Positions 34,301-46,268 of a stretch of DNA of 64,000 nucleotides are shown here, in pieces; positions within the stretch are counted from its first letter, which is position 1; the number at the start of each line of letters is the position of its first letter. The position numbers and the translations under genes were made by a program. Source of the stretch: Phytoseiulus persimilis (lineage: Eukaryota > Arthropoda > Arachnida > Mesostigmata > Phytoseiidae); contig CM075104.1 of NCBI GenBank assembly GCA_037576195.1, positions 9,306,775-9,370,774 on the forward strand, in the 5' to 3' direction. The notes beneath the pieces are model-generated. The model was given only the letters and a program-made list of their open reading frames with translations. It was not told the DNA's origin and searched no databases.

Positions 34301-37025
34301 GTATTGTTCAAGATGGGGCAACGCGGGCGTTCCAAGATTACAGAATCACTAATTAGCACGGCCGTCTTGAATGTGATGAAGAAGAGGAATCTGTTGTTAC
34401 ATTTCTCCTGAGGACGCAGCTCCATTGTGGGGCATCGCCTGCTCTTGTCTCGCCGCATTGTTTCGAGTTGATCTTGGCAACATTCCAGGTGTTCTGTGGT
34501 GGGGGGAAAGCAAACGCGGAACGCCGACCGAGCTTCGAATCAGACAGGATTTACTGTTTGCTTGATTGTGGCAACATCGAGCGATGGCTCAAACGGTGGT
34601 CGGATGAAGAAACGCTCCTCGTACGAGTGGTCTAGACGAGTGATTTCGGTAAAATTTGCTCAGGCACTCCCTCCTCTTCGACGCAGAAAGCGAACTGAAG
34701 AAGTGAGGAAAACCCCGTCGGCCTCGCTCCCGACGTGGCGATGAAAATAAAGAGAGGAAAAAGCACCCAATCGTCAGGTGCACAGACGCGCACACAGGAC
34801 ACACTACTTGGTCGCACTTGACGTCCGATATTTCGGTTTGGAACATTTAAAAGCAGCGAATTCTCCCGGTCAGACAAATAAATTGCACCGTCATCACTGT
34901 CTTCAGAGTCCTGCGGCAGCTGAGAGAAAAATTGAGATGTAAACCTCTGCTGGAGTGGCTCATTTCGCCCACAACAAGTTGTTGTTGTTCCAAACGGCGG
35001 AGACGGTCACGCTTAACTGCGACGACGATAGCACCGAGCTCTTTGGAACCCTGAAGACAGCATTGACGAATTGTGACTGCTCACAGCGTCAATGACGATC
35101 CCTCTCGGAAGTCTCGCAGCATGATGACTTAATCATATGGCTTAAGTGAAAAACGAGGGTGACGAGAGTAGAACCATTGATGTACCGCGTTGCTGCGCTC
35201 TGTCAAATGCACAGACCAATGATGATGAAGACGATGGGGATGATTATGTTGATGATTGAGGTGAAGAATGGACATGCTTGATTGTTAAAAAGCACTTGGA
35301 CACTCATTGAAAACGCCCGGCCATTTGTGGGGGCGGACAAGGGTGTCGCTGAACACGTCGTCTTCCTCGCCGTCCGGGCATGAGACGAACGGAAACTGGA
35401 CAACGGCCTCTTGTCAAGTGTCGGTCGGATGTGTGGCAAAATTGCCACATCACAGCCCCGGGCCGACGCATTCGATTAATGAGGGAGCAAATGTGGGCGA
35501 AAGTCTCAGAACTGATGTTCTGCATCGACTTCCTACTTCCCCACAAAACTGAGAAGTTGATATTTCGAAAGGAAGAAGGAGGAAATATCAAGATTAAAGG
35601 TTCAAAGTTTCATTAAGCCGTCGCGTGATTGTCCACAACGCAGCGGATCGCAAGTAACTATCCGTAGGACCCGATGGATGTCTTCGTGTCGGATGAGCGG
35701 AGGGGCGTTTTTCTCGGAACATTGGTTCTGGGAGAGACTTGGAAACAAAACAAAAAAAACTCACGTCGATGACATTCATGTACCATGGGATGGAAGCTCA
35801 GTGACAAAAACATCCCCAAGAAACGCGGTTCGCTGAGGGAGAGGCGATTCGAGTTGTCTCGTCGTTCCGAGTGAGATGGGTCGATGCCGGCACATGCAGT
35901 ACCACAGAAAATTTGTTCGAGCAGACGATCAGGAACGAGATCGTGTGAAGTGGTGGGCAGCCCGACGAGCAATCATACCATAATGTGGAGCCGGGAGCGT
36001 CCGCGCTAGGAATGTGATCAACCGTCTGCTGTGCGTCGGTCTTCGCTACCACCGCTGGTTAATGATTTCAGCAGCCCGAGCGACGACTGTCCAGAACAAC
36101 CTAAAAGTGATTTCCGCGGAAGAAGTGTTCCGGCGCTCAATCTGTATTCGCAAGTGCAGCGAGTGAACCTATCTGACGATTTCCCGTTTATCACAGAATA
36201 ATGATATTCATGCGCGGATTGGGACACGGGGTTCCAGAGGAGTAATTGAGTTGTCACTGATGAGCCAGGGAAGCAAATTGCGGTAAATCGACAAATTGTG
36301 TAAATCATCTCTACGAATCCCAGGGATGGTAGTTGGAGCAAAACAGGCACGAGTAACTCGCCGAATCCATGATCCGCATGAGCAAATCTTGATGGGCGGA
36401 GAAACTAATTCGAAGGAATGGCGACCGAACTACATATGAACGAATTCCAAACGGTATCCCGGGCAAAATGACCTCCAGGATAATATTCCCAGTAGCTGCC
36501 GCGATCCCCGGAGCATCCAGCTACCATCTGCTCTTCTAACCGTTTCGCCTTGTAACCAATACTCATGATAATAATAACGTCATCAGGAGAGCGGCGACCG
36601 CAGAGATGAAAAGGATAAGATAATGGTTGCGTGAATCACAGTTGAATCGCTGTATCCGCAAAGAGCTCACCACAAGAAGTTGCGCGACGCATTTTCCTGC
36701 TGAAGACCTCGGTTCTCCTGCCCGGATGGAGCATGATCATCTTCGTCGGATAAAAACGCGACTTGGAATATATGCTCTCCTCGGAGTTGGCATCACAACA
36801 TCTGGTGAAGTGCGGCATCTCCGCTGGAAGCTTTTTCCAACCAACTCAGAGCGTCCTCCACCTTCCGTTCGTTTCACCGCACGATCTCGAGTCCACAATT
36901 TGGGATCGCGAAAAGTTCAACAGCACTTCCAGTAGCTTCGTGGGCGGCGACGTCAGCAACAACGATAGTCGGAGCGCGAACCACCAACCTTTGCACCCAG
37001 TATTTCCGTAAGAATAGAATATTGG
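28349..37025. other. Long stretch with no recognisable gene
   Basis: Open frames such as 28560-29090 plus, 31609-32295 minus, 33666-34094 plus and 33926-34321 minus are within the length range expected by chance, lack domains and could not be joined. The 33926-34321 minus frame has a possible membrane run MLLIIGVLIDIAAIG. Short GAT/GAC-rich stretches near 30556-30590 and 35217-35260 are simple-sequence-like. Confidence 0.4.
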
Positions 37026-37256
37026 GTGTACGTGAGTAGGTATGGTACTGCAGTAGCTGAAAACGGCGAGGGGCTAGCTAGAAAGGCTCAAGTTCGTGAC
37101 GTTCTTTTGTGCGATGATCATGCCGATGATGACGACGACCACAACAGCAGCATCAACAACAACGATGAGGGCGATGGCAGCGAATTCGGACAGCGCACAG
37201 CCTTCATGGATGCGTTCACGGCTCATTTGGAGGCAGATCGTGAATCAAGCAGCTAG
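37026..37256 (+). CDS. Possible acidic terminal exon
   Basis: The frame reads ARKAQVRDVLLCDDHADDDD, then an Asn/Asp/Glu-rich run ending NNNDEGDGSEFGQRTAFMDA and FTAHLEADRESSS with a TAG stop at 37254-37256. Acidic low-complexity followed by a regular helix-like end is protein-like, but codon triplet repeats (GAT, AAC) could produce it by chance. No upstream exon with a matching phase was established. Confidence 0.25.
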   Translation: MYVSRYGTAVAENGEGLARKAQVRDVLLCDDHADDDDDHNSSINNNDEGDGSEFGQRTAFMDAFTAHLEADRESSS

Positions 37257-37766
37257 CCAAGTATCCAGCTAGCGAACGAGCGGGTCGGACCGGATTGTGC
37301 AACCAACTCTGATACCGTATCGATAGAAAGCACTGCTAGCCTAGCCGAACCATACGACAGGTGTGTGCTGAAGCTTGCCGCGACATCGATTCACCGTTTA
37401 CCAAGCACGCCGTGAGCCGGTCGTGTCGCCCGTTATCTGGGCTCAACCATTGCTCGTACATCTACTTCACCACCTGCGTCTTCCCCATGTGTTCTCATTC
37501 ATCAACCCCGAAATTCAAAGTGATTTCTCGGATGGTTGGATACAGACTCTCTCCAAACGGTTTTTATGGAGATTCGTGGAACTCGCTCTCGTTGTTTATC
37601 CGCCGCCCTTCATCGACCGTGGATTGAAGTCATTTGACCGCTACCGTAGGTTTCTGCAAGCCTTGCGTTTTCTCAAGTCAAAACCGCGGTTCCGGTCAGC
37701 TCAGACCAATCAGAATGAAAAGGATTCCACTCCATCCCTTAGAATCCGGAGATGAAGTATGAGACA

Positions 37767-37786
37767 GGGGGGGGGGGGGGGGGGGG
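37767..37786 (+). repeat. 20-base G homopolymer
   Basis: Twenty consecutive G residues. Such tracts can form G-quadruplex or triplex DNA and are prone to length error in sequencing. It lies outside any supported gene. Confidence 0.95.
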
Positions 37787-38494
37787 CAGAGAGGGAGGCA
37801 GACCCGTACAGAGGGATCCTTGGACGGTGACAAATAATTAGCAACGACCGCGACTAGTTCGCCCGACATCCGTCTCTGCCATCGGTCATTCGTCCGAAAA
37901 CTCCTATTTCTTGTCGAAAGAGAGCGGCTGTACCGCGTCATTGAAGTCTTTGTTTTGCTGCGACGTTCAAGGGTCCACGCTGCAATACCTTTGATGCGAC
38001 GAAAACGGGGTCTACAGCAGAAGACGAAAACTGACGGGGATGACCATGGCGACCGCGGCGGCCCGAGCGGGAATCAGACAAACGAAAGACCGTCTTTGGG
38101 GTGAAATAAAAACTAAAACTGACCATCCGACGGAGCGATCAACCGACCCTGATCGCCATCGTCACCGTGCCGCACCTGGGAATCTCAACACCGTCAACTA
38201 GCAAAACGATGGGTGCTCTCCTCTGAACGCTGCCACAATGGAGTGCCGCAGCAGAGGTTTCCTTGTCTCTGCCTCTCGCGGTTGTAGTTGCCATTAGGAT
38301 CATGGCGCCCCGGATGAACCGAAGTGTTTCTTTTCCGGCAAAGAGCTCTTTTCATCACTGTTTCAGTGACCCAAGTTCAAGCACTCACAGCTTTGATGAC
38401 TCAAGTAGTGAGCCCATCTTCCAAATACTTCACCGTCGAGAACTCAATGGAACATGGTTTTGAGACCCCCAAGTTCCGACCCGACTCCTGGAAT

Positions 38495-38508
38495 CCCCCC
38501 CCCCCCCC
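38495..38508 (+). repeat. 14-base C homopolymer
   Basis: Fourteen consecutive C residues between two open but unsupported frames; the complement is a G-run like the one at 37767. Confidence 0.95.
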
Positions 38509-40388
38509 ATCCCTGATGAACCGTGCCTGACTGGAATCAAATGAAGAACATATAATAGTTACGCGGCGGGGAAAACAGTCGCTACTGCTGACGGAGCGAA
38601 TTCTGGACTAGCACTCTGTTTATTAGAAGCTGGATGCTGGCTTTGCCTCGTATTGGCCATAAGTCAACGACCCCGTAGGACTGGCTGACTGACTGGTTGC
38701 CTGCAGCTGTGGAGTCACGAGACCTCCGCCCACGCTGAGCGGAAGGGAGTGTTTCGGACCACCGAGCACACGAAATCATTCCGATGGTCAGAGTTGGAAA
38801 CAGCGTCCCGGGCCATACCAACTGACGATAACGACGACCACCACAACAACAGCGAAGTGCGCCAGGAGGCCCCTCGGTCATGTCCAGGATTCAGGCGGCC
38901 ATGACTCCGGAAACTCTGAAGGTATCTAACCCTGAGCGATAGAATTCGTGTTGAGACCGCCATCGACGGCGAAGTCCCGAAAGTGCTTGCTCCACGATAC
39001 CTCCCCGCGAAGCCTAGAATTTGGTCAACTCCTTCTTGAAGTATAGGGCGGTCAAATTGCAGAGCCGGGAGGAAATTGTAGCTTGTGAACGACAGTATTC
39101 TTGACAGAAACGCTCCCGTTGGTCAATCAGTTGGTCAGGGAGCCAACTGAACGGGCAGCTGTATACAATCATCGAACTTGGAAAACTCCTGCTCTTTCTG
39201 AGCGGAGCAGCAGGCGGAGATAACAGAAACGTTTGAAGATCACCCGTGGAAGTAACTCACCTGAAACCGAGAAGAACATCGCATTAGACGAACCCGAAAA
39301 TCATAGAACACGACTATTGCAACATCCTTTCGCGAATCAACAGCGCCAGCGGAGCACAGAAACATCATTCTCAGTTCTTTGTTCGAAGAGCTCGAAACTT
39401 CATTCACTTTCCCGACATTCTCAAGTTTCTGATACTTCGGATCAAAGGAGGCCAGCAATTTAAAAGCAACACACAGAAAAAATAGACTCGACGTGAGCTC
39501 TTGATGCTGAAAAAATTCTCATCACAGCCGAGCTGTTGCCTCGGAGCTCCTGACTATCGTGTTGAGATTGTGAGTCATCCGAGCTCCAGAGTCAAGGTCG
39601 AGACGGACATTCCCACTTTCCACTGGGGAATCCACTCATGTTGGAGCAGAGTTTCCGTTGCACCATCGTAATGTGTGGAGACGGAGGGACAATTCAGAAA
39701 AGTGCCGCAATGAAGGTTGTTGGCGGAAGATCGAGACTACTACGCATCTACGTGTTACGAAAAGGTCAGCAGAGATGGTTCCGAGTCACGGAGAGCATAA
39801 CGGTTGCACACAACATCAGGCCACGCAACCGATGATGAGCCATTCCATTTCTGCATTGGACAGCGCCTTCACCAGGATATGGCGATGGTGAAACTAGTGG
39901 TTAACTTAGTCAACGAGCCACGTTTTCCCGCGGCGTTGGCGGACTTCCAGAGCCGCTCGCAGTGTGGTTAGGGCGGTCCCTTTGAAGGAAAGCGGAGCTC
40001 TCCTCATTCCAGGTATCCTAGCCGGCGAATCGAAAGACGAAAGCAGGTAGCGCGATGCCATATCGCTGGAAGCCTGGGATGTTTTTATTCAACTTGGTAA
40101 TCGCGATTGTTTTGAAAAGCTTTTCCCGAAAATTGAACTCAAGGCGCGGTCACGTTCCGCTGTTAACGCCGTGGACAGAGAACGGGTTGGAGCGTTCAGA
40201 AAGTGTGCAGATAATTTGGCACTGAAAACGGTTTGTGGACGAGAATTTCACTGCTCAGCCCTTCGTCGCGCGGAACTCTCCTTTGTACATAAATTGGTGC
40301 TCAACGAACCACATTCGGACCACCCAACGTTTCTGGCGTCAGCGTGTTTAAGAACCTGCGACCAGCCGACATTTGGGTGACTACGATT

Positions 40389-41025
40389 TCACTCGATGGA
40401 TTCACCGAAATGCTCGTCTTCTGGAACTGATAGATCTTCCCCAGAATCGACCAGGATCTTATGATTAGACCAATCGGCCACAACTCTTACAGAATCCGTG
40501 CTCCGAACCGCTTCGGTGCTCCTCCCTATGACCACTCGATGTTGAACGTCAACGCATTCTTCTCTCAAGTTCAGGAATTCCACATGATTTCGACCCCAAT
40601 GGAGGATTGTGGCGGATGAATTCCAGATTGACCGGCCGATGACCGACGATTCCGATCTCGGATATCTTTCCGCACTCTCGAGGTTGAGAATCTCAACCTG
40701 ATGAGATTCATCTCAACTTGAGATGAACCTCATCAGGGTCAAGAAAGGCTCCAAGGTCTTGGAATAATCCACTTTTTCTTCTACTCAAGTCTACACTTCC
40801 AGTTCGCTCGTCACACGATTCTGCTAATCGGGACTGGAGTCTTCACGTGAACTGGATTTTTATCTCTGCAGGCGCAAATTTTCGCTGATGTCTTCTCGAG
40901 GACTCCAGACAAGGCGTCCACGACAAGAGTGGATTGTCATGATTGCCACAATGCACGTCGATGTACTCCAACACAGCATTTGAGGAGCTCGACTCAATGA
41001 TCGGAGGAGGGGTTTTCTTCTTCAT
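40389..41025 (-). CDS. Candidate two-exon gene, unknown product
   Basis: An ATG at 41023-41025 opens MKKKTPPPIIESSSSNAVLE, YIDVHCGNHDNPLLSW and runs to a possible donor near 40852. A second open piece ends at 40389 and reads SSATILHWGRNHVEFLNLRE, ECVDVQHRVVIGRSTEAVRS, SVRVVADWSNHKILVDSG. Phase-compatible acceptors exist near 40650-40660 but have poor pyrimidine tracts. The open frame of the second piece extends back through the hairpin at 40681-40736. The two pieces could also be separate. No family recognised. Confidence 0.25.
40681..40736. repeat. Two adjacent hairpins (double palindrome)
   Basis: 40681-40689 and 40691-40699 are perfect reverse complements (AGGTTGAGA / TCTCAACCT) around one base. 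Directly following and sharing two bases, 40698-40716 and 40718-40736 form 19-bp arms (CTGATGAGATTCATCTCAA / TTGAGATGAACCTCATCAG) with one mismatch around a single base. Both share the GAGATG/TTGAGA word set, so the second may derive from repeated inverted duplication of the first. Confidence 0.85.
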
Positions 41026-41247
41026 TTCTGGTAAACTTCTCGCTCTGATGGAGCTCAAGCAATCGAGCTGACGGCAGTCGTAGAGAGAATAGAATCAAGT
41101 GAGTTAGGAAACGAGCGAGATCGACTTGATTCAACGTAGCCTTGGTCCCCGTGGATCTACAGATCGCGTGCCCCACCCTTTTGAGTAACCTTATGTCGAT
41201 TGGGGGTGGCTGGATGAGTTGGCATACATTGACGAAAACTTTTCGAA

Positions 41248-41444
41248 TCAGCGGAGCGTATTTCTTCCGTCGATTCTTTCCGAGCTTTTGGGCTCTCCGA
41301 GTAAAACATGAATGCGGGTGGCCTCTCGCGTGTCATGATGCCCTGAATCAAACATTTCTGTTCCCTTCTGTCCTCTCCACCTTAACAAAAGGCCGTCGCA
41401 GCACCAACAATGACGGCACCAGCAATAACGCCGACTAAATTCAT
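41248..41444 (-). CDS. Candidate 50-residue membrane microprotein
   Basis: Exon 1 (41387-41444) encodes MNLVGVIAGAVIVGAATAF, a hydrophobic helix, and ends in phase 1. A 44-bp intron (GTTAAG...TGATTCAG) leads to exon 2 (41248-41342), WHHDTREATRIHVLLGEPKS then SERIDGRNTLR and a TGA stop. The result is one membrane or signal-anchor segment with a short charged tail, the layout of many mitochondrial or ER microproteins. The intron length matches the 46-bp intron at 57591. Unspliced, the ORF stops one codon after the hydrophobic part. Not recognised as a known family. Confidence 0.35.
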
Positions 41445-44400
41445 GGGTTTTCTCGATATAGGCCAAATATTATCAGATCGACTCGCTGCGTTTCAATCGC
41501 TAGCTACTCAGGTTGCGTAAGACACCGCAAGACTGAGCTGAGGGAGAGGCTAGCATGAGGAGCGGGAATGCTCACCAAGGCATGAGAAAACAATGAAAGC
41601 GGGAGCGATATTTTAGTGATTATCTCATGAATATGACAACGACGGATCGATTGCAACGGCTTCCGATGAATTGGCTGATAGCGACGTATCAAGGAAAAGC
41701 TGCTGACTCGTCTTCCGTGGTCAATAGCTGAGCCAGATGATGAAGTATGTCGCCTCGATGCTTGGTAGGTTGTTCACCGAAATTTAAGAGATGGTTGCCA
41801 TCGATTTTGAGTGTGGAGTCAGGTTCTCAGTGGCTATCGAAATCGTTCCAGGGTCCATATATTCTCACAATCGAGAAAATCTAAACTTTGTTGAACGATT
41901 CCGAATTGCCGCGAAGCTGAGGGGCCTGGTTAAGAGCGGGAGCCGCGTCTCGCCACCATGAATTCATTAATACAATGGGGATAGATGAAGGCCCTGGGCA
42001 GGAGCTCTCAGAGTTGTTGTCATCTCGGTTTCGGCCCTGCACAGTTACGCACAGCTCCAGCTGCTGCAAGACGGCTTTAACAAGAAAAGACGACTTTCGT
42101 GCCTTTTCTATCTATTGGAAGCCTCTCTCGAGGACGCTGACGACAGGGGAGAAGGTCGAGCATGACTGCGCGTCTCAGGTATTAACAGTCGTTTCCGATG
42201 GATTATTCCACGACATTTCCGATGTAGGTGCCGCTGTCTTCGGTTCCCGGAATTCGCACGGCGGACGGTGTGTCTACGGAGCGATGTCGAACGAATTCAC
42301 AGAGCAGAGGATAGTTACAGGCAAGGAATCGAAATGTCAGCCCGAAGAGTCAAACACCGGCGAGCTCTCACGCATTCGGTCGTCCGCTGGTTGAATTGCC
42401 GTCTCTGACTGGAAGTTCGTTGGCGGTCGCGACGACGCGGCGTCGCCACGCTGCCTTTGCTAAGAGGGTCAAAATTCAAAATATTTTCGGTTATTGCACT
42501 CCTCACAGATAGAGGGTAGCGGTGACGATTCCTCCCATTTCCACCGTGAGCGTCTTCTGGAGGGTTTTCTTCTCGAGTCAGAGGTCAGGAGAGGAACGTA
42601 AGCGACCAGATGAGAGAACCGTGAGCCCACCCCGTTGGTTTCGCTCGTTTGATCGCTCAAAGATACATTACTTATTCGACTCACAAAAAGTCACTAAGTC
42701 GTCTCATCCTCAACGATCGACGCAGGTCTCTCACCTCCCCCCCCCCTCCTCCCACTTTCCAGCTCGGCTGGGTGGTAGTGAGCCTGAGAGTATCACTGCG
42801 GCCATTCCGGTACAGAAGTTCAGAGGCAGGTCTTCTCAGTTTTCAGCGCGAGCGAGTTATTGAATTTTTCTTCCGTTGCAAATACACCTCTGGCTATGCT
42901 GCATTGCAACTTGGCGAGTACTTCCTGGAATTCAATCTCGACTCCTGGCAGATCAACCAAGAATGGCAGGCTTTGCCAAGGGGAATGAGCAGATCGTGCA
43001 AGTCATTGAATCCAAGATGGAAATCGTCAACAAACGACGCCGCGTCACGAGATGGAAGCGAACCAAAGATGACCGAGCTCTATTCGACTCCTTCTTTTTC
43101 TCCAGATCTCGGGCAGCTCATTACCCTTACGCGATCATGCAGTTGAAACCGGAGCTTTCGGTTAGCGATTCACGTAGCGTGGGCAGCTGGCTTCTTCTAA
43201 CATTTCCGCCGGGCGGTGACTCCGCTAATGAAAGCGTCGAGTAAGAAATGACCCAGATGGAATTGCTGGGGAACATAGCACATTACTTATTACACAGCGA
43301 CCCGAGAAGGCGAAAACAGCATTCGAAAACTCTAGCGATCCGAACGACTGCCCTTCACAAGTCCGGCGAAAGACGACCACGACCCAAAAGTGTCCGGGAG
43401 ACACTTGATTCCTCTTCTACGAATTTGGTCCGTTCTTCTCAGTATGAGACTGGATGTACCCTCGTCGTGTCCGACTCAGGCAGGTTGCAATACTCGATTT
43501 CGTTATCACGTGATTCTCTACGATACAAAGCAGGATCGAGGAAAAGCTGCTGACACTCAGTCCCGGTGATACCGGACTAAAAAAAAAAGTTGCCTCTCGC
43601 GATCGATTAGCCTTCCTCGCGCCGTCTCCGAGCTGTTCCTTTTAGCTTGTAACCAAGCCAGGACGTCTCGGCCCGACTTTTCTCGCCTCTCCCCGCCAGA
43701 AATTCACGTTGGGTAGAGCAGCTCCTCGGAACCTTTTCAAATGCTTCACAGCCTTCCAATTCCACAGGGATACACCTACAGATTTTTTCGACGTACCGCA
43801 TGAATCACCTCTGCGTTCCTTCGCGAATAGCAAAAACTTACTGGATCTTCTGCCAAATTCTTAGACTAAATCACCGGTCTGATCCAACTCGAATCCGTCT
43901 TCGGACCGATTTTGAAGGGCCCGCACGAATGGAAGACTTCTGGTGGGCTTCCTTCTCAAAGGCTTCCGACTCTTTTCAGTAAGCAGACAATAGCGCTGCT
44001 CTTGCGCCATCGATGCCGTGGCTTCAGACCCGGAAAGTCATACGCCGGACAGTCGGTGGCGGAGGTGACACATAAATGCCGGCGAAGGGGAAACTCAGTG
44101 ACAAAAAGACGGTTTAGGTCAAGAATCGGCGAACCTACGAAGACGTGACCACGCGACGTATGGACTGATTCCGTTTCGTCAAAAAAAAAAAAAGCCACTT
44201 TCCTGTCCATATTGACAGAAAACTGGAATCGCGGCGCTCCACGAAACCCCACGCCGCCTACTGTGCCCCAGCGAAATTGACGGCTTTTGGTTGCTGTCGA
44301 ATGGGATCGCGGGTCATCGGAAACCCCCATTAGGTTTATTAACTTCAACAGGGACACTCCGCTGTGCTGGCAGTTCTGATTGGACTTTTGTCCCATTCCC

Positions 44401-45225
44401 GGACACCCACAAAGTGTCATCCTCCAATAACTAAATAACGACAACAGCTCCGTTTGTTGTTCAGCCGCGACTCTTGTCGTTTGCAGAATCGGATGGAGCC
44501 GACCGACGTTTCAGCCGCGAAACCTCTTGCTGCCGACATGTCAATCGCTGGGCGGCTTATCGCTATTTTCCTCATCTGGGTTCGTCTTGCCTCCATCAAT
44601 CTCCACACATCAATCTGGCCGGCAAGCGGTGTCTGCTGAGTTCTCATTAGTTGCTTTCGGACATCGCCTTCAGGTATGATTGCTTTGTTCCAGTGTTACT
44701 TAATCGAACAAGAGTTTTTCCCCCTGACGATGCCCGAAGCGTTCGAGTGGTTGGTCACCGTTCCCGCTATTCCCCTATCAATAAAATCCCTATGAGGCAA
44801 CTCATCTACTCTTGACACGCGGTAATAACTGCGCCACTTCTCAGTTCCACTCCCTCCGCTTGTTTCAGTGAGCAAGATGATCGAGCAGAGAGCCTCCTGG
44901 GAGAGATTCCTGATCTCTTTCGAACGGAGGTTCTCGGTCTAGGATCAGATCCCAGAGAGCCTGTGCCCCCACCCGGGGAGCAGTGGCTCTCCATGAGTTC
45001 CTGTCAACCTTCGCCGAGCTTCCCTCGAGGATTATCGAGTTGGAGTCCCGTCCGTCGGTCCGCGGGATTATTACCACGCAGGACAGAGGAAGGTTGGTTC
45101 CGAAAGACGCAAACACGACAACCAATAGCGGAGAGCCATAGACGTCACGGCGACGAGGAATAAAAATCGAAGAAAAGTGTGGTGAGGAAAAGATAAAAAA
45201 TACTCAAGACAATCAGGATAACCGG

Positions 45226-45525
45226 TCACCCACCGCGAATTTTATGCTGCGAATGTTTGTGCGTGGAGCCAAATTCTGGGAAACGAAGGGCCAGACGAGC
45301 GAGCGGAGGGAGGAACGATCGAGCTGGCGCTGTCCGAACAAAGTCCGAGTTCCACAGCACGCAATGCTCGCCATTTTTGTTTAATTTCACTCCTTTCGGA
45401 TCGTGGAAATTCACGCTCGCACGGATATCAAATTCGGCTGGAAAGCGCGCCGCCGGGTGAATAGGTCTGTGCACGAGGTCGTCCGACTTTTGCAAAACTG
45501 CTTCAGCATGCTTAAACGTGCGCAC
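45226..45525 (-). CDS. Possible coding exon, unknown
   Basis: A 99-codon open piece reads LQKSDDLVHRPIHPAARFPA, EFDIRASVNFHDPKGVKLNK, NGEHCVLWNSDFVRTAPARS and ends KIRGG at a TGA at 45226. The composition is protein-like and even across its length. There is no ATG at its start, so an upstream exon would be needed; a short frame beginning MDYDTHIWVECARLSM lies just upstream but could not be joined with a long enough intron. Not recognised. Confidence 0.25.
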   Translation of the reverse strand: MRTFKHAEAVLQKSDDLVHRPIHPAARFPAEFDIRASVNFHDPKGVKLNKNGEHCVLWNSDFVRTAPARSFLPPLARLALRFPEFGSTHKHSQHKIRGG

Positions 45526-45858
45526 TCTACCCAGATGTGGGTGTCGTAATCCATCTCCCGATGAAATGCTCAGTCGAAGTGCTCATCGGCCGTTTCGGAA
45601 TCCGCCTAACATGAGGCTCGTAACGAGAGAGTGGGCTCAGCCGTGACTAACCATCATGAGGCGTTCCGTAGAAGGGTTTGACGGAGGGATCGACACTGAA
45701 CAGACAAATTGAAAAATGATAATCCTTTCAGAAAAGTGATGATTGTCTCGACAGCGACACATCGTCCCTCCCACGTCGAAGAGAAATCTCACGATCGAAC
45801 ATCTTCTGGCGCCACTGAACCTTCAAGTGGACGACCTTCGCGCCTTGAGAGTTTCCAG

Positions 45859-46268
45859 GATTCTTTCCTCAATCGAACGTATCGCTGACGTGCCGCTCCA
45901 CGACGGAAAACTCAGCGAGGAACATATCCGCTTCGGAGGGAACATCCACCAGTCGGTTCGATAGCTCGGCCAAGAGACCGGTCGAAAAAATTATGTCAGA
46001 AGCGAGCACGGAGCGAAAAATTGAAAGAAAGCAGAAAGAGAAACTTGCTCAAAATTTTCAAAAACCCAGTTCCGACATCGTTTCACCGAGAATGCCGGCA
46101 TCGTGTTCACGATCAAGCTCACGATCCGAGCTGGGTGATCCGTCTTCTGGGTCCAAATCCGTTTGTAGCGTTTCGCCTGGCGACCACTATCATGTGCTTT
46201 TGGGTGCCGGTATTACTTTCCACTTTCCGAAAGCTCTCCTGGCCCCCATTTTGACTTCTAGTTTGTGA
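45859..46268 (+). CDS. Possible Ser/Lys-rich terminal exon
   Basis: From an acceptor GTTTCCAG the frame gives FFPQSNVSLTCRSTTENSAR, a run of Ser and Thr, then MSEASTERKIERKQKEKLAQ, NFQKPSSDIVSPRMPASCSR and a stop at 46266-46268. It looks like a disordered cytosolic tail. Overlapping plus-strand frames (45743-45964, and one starting after CCTTTCAG at 45731) are equally open in the first half, so the exact structure is unsettled. Confidence 0.3.

Noticed and set aside
42190..42300. Immunoglobulin-like EDSGTYIG motif on the minus strand
   Set aside because: The cysteine that normally follows is absent, the frame is short and the rest of an Ig fold is not found.
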